Below, piece after piece: positions 17,003 to 25,708 of a stretch of DNA of 44,155 nt (positions are counted from its first letter, which is position 1; each line of letters opens with the position of its first letter). A model generated the notes under the pieces. It ran no database searches. It was not told where the DNA came from and saw only the letters and a list, made by a program, of their open reading frames with translations. The stretch lies in NCBI RefSeq assembly GCF_014698115.1, contig NZ_JACJSJ010000071.1, positions 1 through 44,155 of the forward strand, read 5' to 3'. The DNA is from Nostoc sp. FACHB-973 (GTDB taxonomy: Bacteria > Cyanobacteriota > Cyanobacteriia > Cyanobacteriales > Nostocaceae). The translations under genes and the position numbers were made by a program.

Positions 17003-17119
17003 ATTTCTGATTAACAGCGATCGCACTCATGATACTTGACAGTTGTTGTAATTAATGCATTCAAGGGTGCGATCGCCAAAACCCTACTTCCTACTCACAA
17101 TCTATAATTTGTCTTTAAA

Positions 17120-17617
17120 TTATTGAATCAAAGTAGAATTTTCCAGATCATTCTCACCATCCTCACTGTTTTTCGGAAGTAGCTTATTTCTCATAATAAT
17201 GGCGCTCCACTCTTTTACTTGATCCAAATGTAATGTATTGATTCGAGTGATAAAATTATCAACTGCTTTGTCGTCACTCACTCGATAAAATTCTGTAACA
17301 CCAATTTCAAAAGCTATTAACTCAGCTTCAATAGCTTCTTGAGTGGACTTACCAATTATCCAATTCTCCCGCCACCGAAATACTGCTAGACCACCAGTAA
17401 TAGAAGCCAATGTGGGAGGAATTGCTTGTAGTACTGGTGGTGCTTTTCCTAATATAAGAAGAGGAGTCACAGCAGACAAAAGTACAGTAGCAGCCTGTGA
17501 GCCATACCAGGCATTACGAAAACTCTTCCTGCAACTTTTGTAATACTCGATTAAGTCTTTACAATAAGTAATCGCCTTTTCTCTAGAATGTTTGTGGCTT
17601 TCTTCATCCGTTCTCAC
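17120..17617 (-). CDS. DUF4231/SLATT-type membrane protein
   Basis: A protein of about 165 residues with the SLATT/DUF4231 layout. A leading helix (YCKDLIEYYKSCRKSF) is followed by WYGSQAATVLLSAVTPLLIL and a second hydrophobic helix (IPPTLASITGGLAVF). Then comes RWRENWIIGKSTQEAIEAEL, which matches the diagnostic post-membrane motif. SLATT proteins are predicted pore-forming effectors in nucleotide-signal conflict systems (established prediction, not shown here). The frame runs to 17692, but those extra codons lie in an inverted-repeat element. A GTG at 17617, 10 bases after GAGGAG, is the better start. No nucleotide-sensing partner is adjacent; the nearest cyclase genes are several kilobases away. 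Confidence 0.72.
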   Translation of the reverse strand: MRTDEESHKHSREKAITYCKDLIEYYKSCRKSFRNAWYGSQAATVLLSAVTPLLILGKAPPVLQAIPPTLASITGGLAVFRWRENWIIGKSTQEAIEAELIAFEIGVTEFYRVSDDKAVDNFITRINTLHLDQVKEWSAIIMRNKLLPKNSEDGENDLENSTLIQ

Positions 17618-17627
17618 TGCTACATCA

Positions 17628-17633
17628 CTCCTC
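17628..17633 (-). promoter_or_regulatory. Ribosome binding site supporting a GTG start
   Basis: GAGGAG on the minus strand, 10 bases before the GTG at 17617. It supports starting the SLATT/DUF4231 gene inside the longer open frame, outside the neighbouring inverted repeat. Confidence 0.5.
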
Positions 17634-17648
17634 GAAAACTTATAGCTA

Positions 17649-18031
17649 TTACAGCAATTTTCAGGTAAATAGACCACGTTGTAGGGTAGCACCGCTGTGC
17701 TACCCTAGCGGGGATTGTGGTTCAAATAGATGAAAAACGCTGTAAATCTAAAGTACAAAATTTATATAGCAATTCCGGAAAGATGTTCTCTTAACTTTGC
17801 TTAGGGACTTCCAACAAATAAACTATCCAATCTTGTGGGATAGGTATCTTGCCCGCCTTTGGCTAGGGGGGGGCGAGACGCAGGTTCCTCTTTTTAGTTT
17901 GGTTTTGGATAATTGCGGTGCAATCGCCCTTGATTTACGGCGTTTTTCATCTATTTGAACCACAATCCTTTGTAGGGTAGGACAGCGGTGCTACCCTACC
18001 CTATGGTTTAATTACCTGAAAATTGCTGTAA
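17649..18031. mobile_element. MITE-like element with 100-bp terminal inverted repeats
   Basis: Left arm 17649-17748 and right arm 17932-18031 are near-identical inverted copies. Shared blocks are TTACAGCAATTTTCAGGTAA at the outer ends, a GTAGGGTAGCACCGCTGT hairpin in the middle, then ATTGTGGTTCAAATAGATG and AAAAACGC toward the centre. The 183-base core has no open frame of note. Each arm also folds on itself. The layout fits a non-autonomous, long-TIR element or two inverted repeat copies. It occupies most of the gap 17618-18113; the remaining bases hold CTGACTTCTGAC-type short repeats. Confidence 0.7.
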
Positions 18032-18113
18032 CTCCTGAATTCTGACTCCTGACTTCTGACTTCTACAAACTCTCCTGCTACCCTAAATTTATATCACTCC
18101 AAAACTTGCAGCC

Positions 18114-18782
18114 ATGTCTGTCGCCAAAGATTTTGAACCCCCAAAAGATGTAATATTTCCACCAGGAGATTTAGAAAGTAACGAACCGCCATTGGAAACA
18201 TATCTACATTTGCAGCAAATGTTGCTATTAATAAAATGCCTTGATTGGTGGTGGCGCGATCGTCAAGATTTCTTTTGTGCAGGTAATCTAACAATTTATT
18301 ACAGTCCACGCCAACGAAAATCTGAAGACTTCCGGGGACCAGATTTCTTTGTCGTGTTGGATACTGAACGCAAGCCCCGTGATAGTTGGGTCGTTTGGGA
18401 AGAATATGGTAAATATCCCAACTTGATTATAGAACTGCTTTCAGATTCCACCGCAGCGATCGATAAAGGGCTAAAAAAACAAATTTACCAAGACATCTTC
18501 CGCACTCCCGAATACTTTTGGTTTGACCCCAAAAATTTAGAATTTGCTGGGTTTATCTTAGTTGGTGGTACTTATCAGCCTATAGAACCGAACCCTCAAG
18601 AATTATTCTGGAGTCAACAGCTAAGTTTATACTTGGGTGTTTATGAAAATAAATTGCGTTATCTTACCCCAGACGGACAACTAATTCCCACACCCGAAGA
18701 AGCTGTTCAACAACAGACACAACGTGCCGATCGCTTGGCAGCAAAACTGCGAGAATTAAATATAGATCCAGAGAGTTTATAA
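18114..18782 (+). CDS. Uma2 family endonuclease-like protein
   Basis: A 222-residue Uma2 (DUF820) protein, a PD-(D/E)xK-fold family hugely expanded in cyanobacteria. Visible core elements are GNLTIYYSP, then DFRGPDFFVVLD, the NLIIELLSDST strand with its Glu, and KKQIYQDIFRTPEYFWFDP. The C-terminus is a Gln/Arg-rich helical tail (VQQQTQRADRLAAKLREL), probably a coiled coil. Biological substrates of the family are unknown. The gene ends 30 bases before fdhD on the same strand, so a shared transcript is possible. The ATG at 18114 immediately follows the inverted-repeat element region. Confidence 0.87.
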   Translation: MSVAKDFEPPKDVIFPPGDLESNEPPLETYLHLQQMLLLIKCLDWWWRDRQDFFCAGNLTIYYSPRQRKSEDFRGPDFFVVLDTERKPRDSWVVWEEYGKYPNLIIELLSDSTAAIDKGLKKQIYQDIFRTPEYFWFDPKNLEFAGFILVGGTYQPIEPNPQELFWSQQLSLYLGVYENKLRYLTPDGQLIPTPEEAVQQQTQRADRLAAKLRELNIDPESL

Positions 18783-18812
18783 AAATTAATGATGCCTAAA
18801 ATTTTATAGGTA

Positions 18813-19655
18813 ATGAATAAACAACCTGGTAGCAAAACCAAAGCGCAAGTTTGGGTTGTGGAAAATGGTAAAGTGCGATCGCGTTTAGACCATCTCACCA
18901 CCGAAGAACCCTTAGAAATTCGCCTCGCCCCCTTCCAAAAAAGTGTAGCTGTTACCATGCGGACACCTGGCGCAGATTTTGAACTTGCTGCTGGTTTCCT
19001 CTATGCTGAAGGAGTGGTTACCCGCAAAGAAGATATCCAACGTATTAGTTACTGCGTAGATGAGTCAGTAGATGGTGAGCAGCGATATAACATTGTAAAT
19101 GTAGAACTGCGGCATGGATTAATTCCAGATTTACAGCCTTTGGAGCGTCATTTCTACACTACTAGCGCCTGTGGAGTATGTGGTAAAGCAAGCCTTGAAG
19201 CTTTGCGTCTGCGGGGATGTCCAGTGATTTCTGCTGGTCTAACAGTAACACCTGATATCATCTACAGCCTACCAGATCAGCTCCGAGCTGCTCAAGGTAT
19301 TTTCACCGCTACAGGAGGTTTGCACGCTGCGGCTACCTTCAATGCTCAAGGAAAGTTGTTAAATCTGCGCGAGGATGTTGGGCGTCACAATGCTTTAGAT
19401 AAATTGATTGGTTCAGCATTTCTCAGTGACGAATTACCTTTAAATAACCATATTGTCCTAGTGAGTGGACGCTCTAGTTTTGAGATTTTGCAAAAGTCTG
19501 CAATTGCTGGAGTTCCCATTGTCTGCTCTGTTTCTGCTCCCAGCAGTTTAGCGGTATCTGTCGCCAAAGAATTCGGAATTACCTTAATTGGATTCTTGCG
19601 CGGAGAACGGTTTAATGTTTACACTGGTTTGCAAAGAATAAAGGCTATAAATTGA
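18813..19655 (+). CDS. fdhD: Formate dehydrogenase accessory sulfurtransferase FdhD
   Basis: A 280-residue FdhD protein. FdhD passes sulphur from a cysteine desulphurase to the bis-MGD molybdenum cofactor and is needed for active formate dehydrogenase-type enzymes. The conserved CGVCG motif is present with Cys120 and Cys123 (TSACGVCGKAS). Family segments around it include TPGADFELAAGFLYAEG, GGLHAAATF, NLREDVGRHNALDKLIG and SGRSSFEILQK. It acts in the cytoplasm on the FdhF-like apoenzyme, whose gene is 1.8 kb upstream on the same strand. The intervening DNA holds a SLATT gene on the other strand, a MITE-like element and a Uma2 gene, so an ancestral fdhF-fdhD neighbourhood may have been split. 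Confidence 0.95.
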   Translation: MNKQPGSKTKAQVWVVENGKVRSRLDHLTTEEPLEIRLAPFQKSVAVTMRTPGADFELAAGFLYAEGVVTRKEDIQRISYCVDESVDGEQRYNIVNVELRHGLIPDLQPLERHFYTTSACGVCGKASLEALRLRGCPVISAGLTVTPDIIYSLPDQLRAAQGIFTATGGLHAAATFNAQGKLLNLREDVGRHNALDKLIGSAFLSDELPLNNHIVLVSGRSSFEILQKSAIAGVPIVCSVSAPSSLAVSVAKEFGITLIGFLRGERFNVYTGLQRIKAIN

Positions 19656-19667
19656 ATAAAAATTCAG

Positions 19668-19694
19668 AATTCCAAATTCCAAATTCCAAATTCA
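19668..19694. repeat. STRR heptamer array (AATTCCA, about 4 copies)
   Basis: Three perfect AATTCCA units and one partial unit in tandem just after the fdhD stop. Short tandem heptanucleotide repeats are characteristic of filamentous cyanobacteria. Confidence 0.8.
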
Positions 19695-19809
19695 GCAATC
19701 TTTCAGGATGGCGGAGGTATTGCTATAAAAACAAAATTACATTATCCAAACTTGATAATTAAAGCAATTCCTTGAGTCAATATTTAATTACACTTACTTG
19801 TTGATAAAT

Positions 19810-20220
19810 ATGGTTTTTTCGTGCATTGATGCGTTTGTTACTATAGCATCGGTTAATTGTGAAAAATTAGTGAATTTCTATACAAAATTGCTGGATCAAA
19901 AGCCGGTGACTTTGATTCCGAATGTCTATGCTGAGTTTCATTTGACTAGTATGCGGTTGGGTATTTTTAAACCAAAGGACACCAATGAATCGGAATTTGA
20001 AGTGATGTCTCTTGACTCGTCGCTTTGTGTCTATGGCAAAAGTAAGATAAGTTTATGTTTAGAGGTGAGTAACTTGGAAGATGCGATCGCCCACTTAACC
20101 GCTTTGGGCTATCCCCCACCAGGAAAGATTTCCATTGCTTCCCACGGCAGAGAGATTTATGCTTATGACCCTGATGGTAATCGTCTGATTTTACATGAAG
20201 CTAAAGGGAGTGGGGAGTAG
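19810..20220 (+). CDS. VOC (glyoxalase/bleomycin resistance) family protein
   Basis: A 136-residue vicinal-oxygen-chelate protein. The beta-alpha-beta-beta-beta layout is visible: FVTIASVNCEKLVNFYTKLL at the N-terminus, LSLCLEVSNLEDAIAHLTALGY in the second half, and the ending YAYDPDGNRLILHEA with the family's terminal acidic residue. The substrate is not predictable; some metal ligands of glyoxalase I are absent, so it may be a non-glyoxalase dioxygenase-fold or binding protein. The frame opens with TTG at 19798, but the ATG at 19810 aligns better. It stands alone between fdhD and the RbgA gene. Confidence 0.8.
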   Translation: MVFSCIDAFVTIASVNCEKLVNFYTKLLDQKPVTLIPNVYAEFHLTSMRLGIFKPKDTNESEFEVMSLDSSLCVYGKSKISLCLEVSNLEDAIAHLTALGYPPPGKISIASHGREIYAYDPDGNRLILHEAKGSGE

Positions 20221-20350
20221 GGAGTAGGGAGTCGGGAGATGGGGGAGTGTGGGAGATCATAAAAAAGCTTCCCACACTCCCAATGCCCGATGCCCAGTCC
20301 TCAATCCCTTTGATTGGCAATCATTAATAATTGGTAGTTAATAAGAAACT

Positions 20351-21232
20351 ATGACCATAACTCAAAACTATAAATTAAACCTGATTCAATGGTATCCAGG
20401 TCACATTGCCAAAGCTGAAAAGAAGCTTAAAGAACAGCTAAAACGCGTAGATGTGGTGTTTGAGGTACGAGACGCCCGGATTCCTTTAGGGACTCACCAT
20501 CCGCAAATAGCTGAGTGGGTGGAGGGTAAGACACGGGTGTTGATACTCAACCGAGTAGATATGATTACGCCGCAAATGCGATCGCTTTGGATAGATTGGT
20601 TTAAACGTCAAGGAGAAACCCCTTATTTTACCAATGCTCAACATGGTAAAGGTATAGCAGAAGTGGCACGGGCAGCCCAAGCAGCTGGGGTAGAACTCAA
20701 TAAAAGAAGAAGCGATCGCGGCATGTTACCCCGTCCAGTAAGGGCTGTAGTAATTGGTTTTCCCAATGTCGGTAAATCAGCTTTGATTAACCGTCTGTTA
20801 GGACGGCGAGTAGTAGAAAGTGCAGCCCGTCCTGGGGTAACTCGCCAACTCCGCTGGGTGCGAATTTCCGAACATTTGGAATTACTTGATGCTCCTGGTG
20901 TGATCCCCGCTAGGTTAGAAGACCAAGATGCAGCATTAAAATTAGCAATTTGTGATGATATCGGTGAGGCATCTTACGATAATCAGCTCGTAGCAGCAGC
21001 CTTAGTAGATTTACTCAACTATTTGGAAGCTGTAGCCACAGATTTGTTACCAAAAAAACCGCTAGAGTCCCGCTACCAACTCGATCCTGGATCTGAAACT
21101 GGAGATGTCTATTTGCACGCCTTGGCAGAGCATCGTTACAAAGGTGATGTAGAGCGAACGGCAAGGCAACTTTTAACAGATTTTCGCAAGGGATTACTAG
21201 GAGAAATAGCTTTAGAAATACCACCAAATTAA
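20351..21232 (+). CDS. rbgA: Ribosome biogenesis GTPase YlqF/RbgA
   Basis: A 293-residue circularly permuted GTPase. The motif order is G4 first (LNRVD, residues 66-70), then G1 (GFPNVGKS, 136-143) and G3 (DAPG, 180-183). N-terminal WYPGHIAKAEKKLKEQL is the family hallmark. RbgA/YlqF assists a late step of 50S subunit assembly in the cytoplasm. The C-terminal helical domain (about 210-293) binds rRNA in characterised relatives. The length is normal and no key residue is missing. A strong hairpin follows the stop. The gene stands as a single housekeeping unit between accessory genes. Confidence 0.95.
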   Translation: MTITQNYKLNLIQWYPGHIAKAEKKLKEQLKRVDVVFEVRDARIPLGTHHPQIAEWVEGKTRVLILNRVDMITPQMRSLWIDWFKRQGETPYFTNAQHGKGIAEVARAAQAAGVELNKRRSDRGMLPRPVRAVVIGFPNVGKSALINRLLGRRVVESAARPGVTRQLRWVRISEHLELLDAPGVIPARLEDQDAALKLAICDDIGEASYDNQLVAAALVDLLNYLEAVATDLLPKKPLESRYQLDPGSETGDVYLHALAEHRYKGDVERTARQLLTDFRKGLLGEIALEIPPN

Positions 21233-21272
21233 ACTTTTTTGGGCATTTTGGAGCAGCACTTTACTTTAGATA

Positions 21273-21306
21273 TAGGTCTGTTGTCAAAAATTTTGCAACA
21301 GACCTA
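21273..21306 (+). terminator. Hairpin after rbgA, probable terminator
   Basis: An 11-bp perfect stem, TAGGTCTGTTG (21273-21283) with CAACAGACCTA (21296-21306), is followed by an AT-rich but not T-only stretch. It is placed 40 bases after the rbgA stop. Confidence 0.6.
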
Positions 21307-21487
21307 ATAATTATTATTACTAATTTACAGCTAAGCGTTCCCACACGATACATCTTGTAATATTAAATACAGGCAGTTGTCGGAATGCGGTTAACAGTGT
21401 CATAAAGAAAAGGTGAAGAGTTAACCTGTAGGGTATGACCTACCCAAGAGTTGCTTGCACCTGTAGCTTCAATGGATCATCACACTC

Positions 21488-23134
21488 ATGACTGAACTCA
21501 CCCTACGCCTACAAGAGGGAGATACCGAGACAACGATCGCAGTTGACCAAGATGTATTTACAATTGGTCGTTTGCCAGAATGTAACTTGTACTTACCTTT
21601 TGCTGGAGTATCCCGCAACCATGCGCGTATTTTAAAAACGGCTGAAGGTATGTGGACTATTGAAGATCTGGGTAGCAAAAACGGCACCCAAGTAAATAAA
21701 TATCTTGTCAACTGTCCCCAAGAGTTACATCACGGCGATGTCGTTTGGCTGGGTAATGTTAGCCTGGTAGTGCTGCTCACAAATCCTGTTTCACAATCGA
21801 CATTGGCACCAGAGTATGCGCCAACTTCGGAAACTAATGAGCAAAGAACAATCCTTCATAACGTCGAACAATTACAACAGCAATGGATTGCAGCTGATAG
21901 TAAGGATGGTAACATCAGCAATAAAGATAAAACCATTGCCCGTCTCAAAGACTTAGTTGATATCGCCAAAAATCTTTGTGCGGCGGCGTCTATAGAAGAG
22001 ATTTTTTCCCAGGTGCAACAAGTTGTATTTCGTTACCTTGATAGTATCGATCGCTTGGCATTATTAATTGATGTCAATGGTTGTGGGCACTTAGAGTTAG
22101 TAAATGCTGCCACCAGAAATGTTTCCCAACACAAACATCTTCCTGCGGATGGTAGTTGGATTAGTCGTAGTATCTGTCAAAAGGTATTTGAAGAAAAAGT
22201 CGTCATTCAAACCGGCGATACTCATCAGGACGAACGGTTTGCTAGCGAACAGAGTATTTTAGTCAAAGGTATTCGCAGTGCGATGGCAGTGCCTTTATGG
22301 GATGAAAATAAAGTCGTGGGTGTTCTTTATGCCGATGCTAATCTTTCTTCTTACCATTGGGCAAATGAAGGGGAGGAAGAACTGAGCTTTTTTTCAGCTT
22401 TAGCAAACCTTGTGGCTTCTAGCGTCCAGCGTTGGTTGCTGGTAGAGAAACTCAAAACTGAAGAAATGATTCGTCACCGACTAGAACGGTATCATTCCCC
22501 AGCAGTTGTGCAGCAGTTGATATCTGTAGGTGCGTCGCCAGATGGTCGTTTAGCGCCATCAGAGAGCGAAATTAGTATTTTATTTGCGGATTTAGTTGGT
22601 TTTACAGCAATTTCTGAAAGATTAACACCAACTGCGATCGCTCAATTATTAAATAATTTATTTGAAGAAATGCTTAAAGAAGTATTTACTTGCGGCGGCA
22701 CTTTAGATAAATATATTGGCGATTGTATTATGGCATTTTTTGGCGCTCCAGAACCACAACTAGATCATGCCAATCGCGCCGTGACTGCTGCTAAAGGAAT
22801 GCTAAATCGTCTCGAACATCTCAATGCCAATAATTTTTGGCAAGAACCCCTACAATTACGCATTGCAATTAATAGTGGTAAAGCCGTCGTGGGAGATGTT
22901 GGTAGTTCCCAAAGGGTAGACTATACAGCATTAGGGGCGACAATTAATCTTGCCGCTCGTATGGAAGGAGTTTGTCCTCCAAGTGAATGCGTCATTAGTG
23001 AAGCCACCCATGCAATGCTTTCACAACCCTCAGATTTCCAGGAAATGGGAGATTTTCGTTTCAAAGGTATTGATAGATTAGTGAAAGTTTATCAGACAAA
23101 ATTGCAGCCAGTATCAACAATTATTAGTCATTAG
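21488..23134 (+). CDS. FHA-GAF-class III adenylate cyclase
   Basis: A 548-residue soluble signalling enzyme. Residues 24-96 form an FHA domain (FTIGRLPECNLYL, VSRNHARI, DLGSKNGTQVN) that should bind phosphothreonine. Residues about 155-315 form a GAF domain, and about 360-540 the cyclase domain. Metal ligands Asp368 (FADLVGFTAIS) and Asp412 (YIGDCIMAFFG) are intact. Lys408 sits at the adenine-specificity position, so cAMP is the predicted product. Asn/Arg of the NLAARME motif complete the active site. Combining FHA with GAF links Ser/Thr phosphorylation and a small ligand to cAMP output. The gene stands alone. It differs from the CHASE2 cyclase in this window, which has Glu at the specificity position. 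Confidence 0.93.
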   Translation: MTELTLRLQEGDTETTIAVDQDVFTIGRLPECNLYLPFAGVSRNHARILKTAEGMWTIEDLGSKNGTQVNKYLVNCPQELHHGDVVWLGNVSLVVLLTNPVSQSTLAPEYAPTSETNEQRTILHNVEQLQQQWIAADSKDGNISNKDKTIARLKDLVDIAKNLCAAASIEEIFSQVQQVVFRYLDSIDRLALLIDVNGCGHLELVNAATRNVSQHKHLPADGSWISRSICQKVFEEKVVIQTGDTHQDERFASEQSILVKGIRSAMAVPLWDENKVVGVLYADANLSSYHWANEGEEELSFFSALANLVASSVQRWLLVEKLKTEEMIRHRLERYHSPAVVQQLISVGASPDGRLAPSESEISILFADLVGFTAISERLTPTAIAQLLNNLFEEMLKEVFTCGGTLDKYIGDCIMAFFGAPEPQLDHANRAVTAAKGMLNRLEHLNANNFWQEPLQLRIAINSGKAVVGDVGSSQRVDYTALGATINLAARMEGVCPPSECVISEATHAMLSQPSDFQEMGDFRFKGIDRLVKVYQTKLQPVSTIISH

Positions 23135-23267
23135 TCAGACAATTTTGGATTTTAGATTTTGGATTTTGGATTGAGCTTATACATATAGTATTAGTAGCGA
23201 TTGTCTTGATATGAGTCCTATATATCGTCGCGTTTAGGGGCACGGCAATGTTTAACTGAACACAATA

Positions 23268-23891
23268 TTACACTTCTGTACCAGCCCGAAAAATTTGTTC
23301 TGTGGTCAAATTCAATTCTGGAAAAATTGATGACTGGATGCGGTCATTTCCTCGAAATTTACTAACGCGATACTCACCTTCTTCTAAATAGCAAACTGAA
23401 ATAGTCGGTTGTTTAGGCTTGCCAATAAATTCCCTACCGCCCAATGCTGCATAATCAACAATCCAATATTCCGGAATTCCCATTTGTTCATAATCAGCAT
23501 ATTTTTTCAGATAATCATCACGCCAATTCGTACTGACTACCTCAATTACTAAAGAAATAGATGCTGCTTGGGTAACAGTTGATTGTTTTTTCCACAGAGG
23601 TTCATTAACTAAATTAGGCAGATTTAGGACTAGTACATCTGGCGAATAAGCTGATTCGTTATCAATTGGTTTAACTAATACTGTTTTTGGAATGAAATAA
23701 CGAAGGTTTAAGCGACTATATTCTAAAGTGATTTTTGTGGCTAAAAATCCAATTACCTCTTCATGGTCGCCTGTTGGTTGGGGCATTTCAACAACTACTC
23801 CATCATATAGTTCGTAACGTTTTCCTGTGTTATCTGGATATTTAGCAACGAATTCATCGAATGTAACTAGTTTGCGTAAAGCTTGAGTCAT
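23268..23891 (-). CDS. Uma2 family endonuclease-like protein
   Basis: A 207-residue Uma2 (DUF820) protein. Core motifs are FDEFVAKYPDNTGKRYELYDGVVVEM, then YSPDVLVLN, SLVIEVVSTNWRDDYLKKYADYEQMGIPEYWIVD and the late YLEEGEYRVSKFRGNDRIQSS. The second and third regions carry the Asp, Glu and Lys of the PD-(D/E)xK fold. It is a closer match to the family consensus than the copy at 18114-18782. Substrate and role are unknown. The start ATG is at 23891, and the 376 bases upstream contain a dispersed repeat and a gene relic. Confidence 0.9.
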   Translation of the reverse strand: MTQALRKLVTFDEFVAKYPDNTGKRYELYDGVVVEMPQPTGDHEEVIGFLATKITLEYSRLNLRYFIPKTVLVKPIDNESAYSPDVLVLNLPNLVNEPLWKKQSTVTQAASISLVIEVVSTNWRDDYLKKYADYEQMGIPEYWIVDYAALGGREFIGKPKQPTISVCYLEEGEYRVSKFRGNDRIQSSIFPELNLTTEQIFRAGTEV

Positions 23892-23913
23892 GGCTTAATT
23901 CCTCTAATTCTGA

Positions 23914-23946
23914 ATTCTGTTAGCGCAGCTTGGCGTAGCCCATTCT
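23914..23946. repeat. Dispersed 33-bp repeat, copy 2 (inverted)
   Basis: The inverse of the repeat at 3701-3733: ATTCTGTTAGCGCAGC then CGTAGCCCATTCT, differing at the centre only. It lies just upstream of the second Uma2 gene, in a spacer of short CTGAATTCTGACT repeats. Confidence 0.7.
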
Positions 23947-24065
23947 GACTTCTGAATTCTGATATGGTAATTTTTACAGATTTTTTTGTGTCCATTTTGC
24001 TTCCATAGCAATCCTAAATGATTTGTGAGACAAAACCAACGACAAATGACCAATGACAAAGGACA

Positions 24066-24179
24066 GTCAACCCCAAAATTCTCACGAATTACAATTCCGG
24101 TTTCTTCTCCAGCCAAGATATAAATATTTCCGGTTCGTTCATCTAATGACAAAAAACTGATTTTTAAGTATAAATACAC
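24066..24179 (-). pseudogene. Fragment resembling a DUF6888-type small protein
   Basis: An open segment reads SLDERTGNIYILAGEETGIV, which resembles the second half of small cyanobacterial DUF6888-type proteins ('DERTGNIYILAG...I'). The N-terminal half expected before it is absent, and downstream the frame degenerates into repeat-derived sequence (SEWATPSCANRIQN). The best reading is a decayed gene. Family assignment is from memory of the motif and is uncertain. Confidence 0.35.
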
Positions 24180-24340
24180 GGCTAAATTGTATATATTACT
24201 TCAATTTTAATTGCGAAATTGTAATACTAAGCAGCGACTTCTTAACTAAAAGACTAGAATTTGGGTGGTGGCTTCCAGAATAAATCTGTGTAACACTAGG
24301 AAGCCAACAGTCAAGCTATTTTTTAACGGGAGGTCAGGTA

Positions 24341-25708
24341 ATGGCGATCGCCACGATTAATCCTGCCACTGGGGAAACTTTTCAAATCTTTGAGCCACTC
24401 AAGGATGCAGAAATTAACGCTAAACTCGATTTGGCGAATCAGGCTTTTGAACATTATCGCCAGACTAGTTTTTCTGAGCGATCGCACTGGTTACAAAAGG
24501 CTGCCGATATTTTAGAGCAAGACAAAGCAGAATTTGCTAAATTAATGACTCTAGAAATGGGTAAGCCTTTTAAAGCTGCCATCGCCGAAGTCGAAAAATG
24601 CGCCGCCGTCTGTCGCTACTACGCCGAACACGCCCCTGGTTTTTTGGCTGATGTTTCTGTCAAAACTGATGCCAGCCATAGTTTTGTTCGCTACCAGCCC
24701 TTAGGGGCGATTCTGGCAGTGATGCCGTGGAATTTCCCCTTCTGGCAAGTTTTCCGCTTTGCTGCACCAGCACTCATGGCGGGAAATGTCGGCTTACTCA
24801 AACATGCTTCCAACGTGCCGCAGTGCGCCTTGGCAATAGAAGAAATTATTCGACGGGCAGGTTTTCCCGGAGGTGTATTTCAAACTTTATTGATTGGGGC
24901 TGCCAAAGTCGCCGACTTAATGGCAGACGACCGCGTAAAAGCTGCAACCTTAACAGGAAGCGAACCAGCAGGCATATCCCTCGCCGTCGCCGCTGGGAAA
25001 CAAATTAAAAAAACAGTTTTGGAATTGGGAGGAAGCGACCCATTTATTGTGTTACAAAGTGCTGACTTAGAAGCAGCAGTTGTCACAGCTACTACAGCGC
25101 GGATGTTGAATAACGGGCAATCATGTATTGCAGCCAAACGTTTTATTGTCGCAGAAGCGATCGCTGACAAATTTGAAAAATTGTTGTTAGATAAATTCGA
25201 GGCGCTGAAAGTGGGCGATCCCATGCAACCAGACACCGATGTCGGGCCTCTGGCAACTCCTGGGATTCTCCAGGATTTAGACCAACAAGTGCAAACTGCT
25301 ACCCAAAGCGGTGGGAAAGTCCTTATCGGTGGACATCCATTATTAGATCGTCCTGGAAACTTTTATCCGCCAACCATTATCATAGATATCCCGCCCAACA
25401 CACCAATTGCCAAAGAAGAATTCTTTGGCCCAGTAGCTTTGTTATTCCGGGTTCCGGATATCGATGCTGCCATTAAACTCGCTAATGATAGCCCCTTTGG
25501 CTTAGGTGCAAGCGCTTGGACAACCAACGATCAAGAACGCGATCGCTTGGTTGAAGAAATCCAAGCAGGTGCCGTATTTATCAACGGTATGGTCAAATCC
25601 GATCCCCGATTGCCCTTTGGTGGTATTAAGCGTTCTGGATATGGCAGAGAATTGAGTATCCAAGGTATACATGAGTTTGTCAACGTTAAAACTGTGTGGG
25701 TGAAGTGA
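24341..25708 (+). CDS. gabD: Succinate-semialdehyde dehydrogenase
   Basis: A 455-residue aldehyde dehydrogenase. The catalytic base is Glu228 (LELGGSDPF) and the nucleophile Cys262 (NNGQSCIAAKRF). The cofactor region shows MPWNFPFWQVFR and GSEPAG. The sequence fits the Sad/GabD-type succinate-semialdehyde dehydrogenase group, oxidising succinic semialdehyde to succinate with NAD(P). The next gene encodes a 2-oxoglutarate decarboxylase-like enzyme that would make this substrate. These two steps replace 2-oxoglutarate dehydrogenase in cyanobacteria, as described for Synechococcus PCC 7002. GGGAGG lies 7 bases before the ATG. A 117-base repeat-filled gap separates the genes, so operon status is uncertain. 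Confidence 0.9.
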   Translation: MAIATINPATGETFQIFEPLKDAEINAKLDLANQAFEHYRQTSFSERSHWLQKAADILEQDKAEFAKLMTLEMGKPFKAAIAEVEKCAAVCRYYAEHAPGFLADVSVKTDASHSFVRYQPLGAILAVMPWNFPFWQVFRFAAPALMAGNVGLLKHASNVPQCALAIEEIIRRAGFPGGVFQTLLIGAAKVADLMADDRVKAATLTGSEPAGISLAVAAGKQIKKTVLELGGSDPFIVLQSADLEAAVVTATTARMLNNGQSCIAAKRFIVAEAIADKFEKLLLDKFEALKVGDPMQPDTDVGPLATPGILQDLDQQVQTATQSGGKVLIGGHPLLDRPGNFYPPTIIIDIPPNTPIAKEEFFGPVALLFRVPDIDAAIKLANDSPFGLGASAWTTNDQERDRLVEEIQAGAVFINGMVKSDPRLPFGGIKRSGYGRELSIQGIHEFVNVKTVWVK

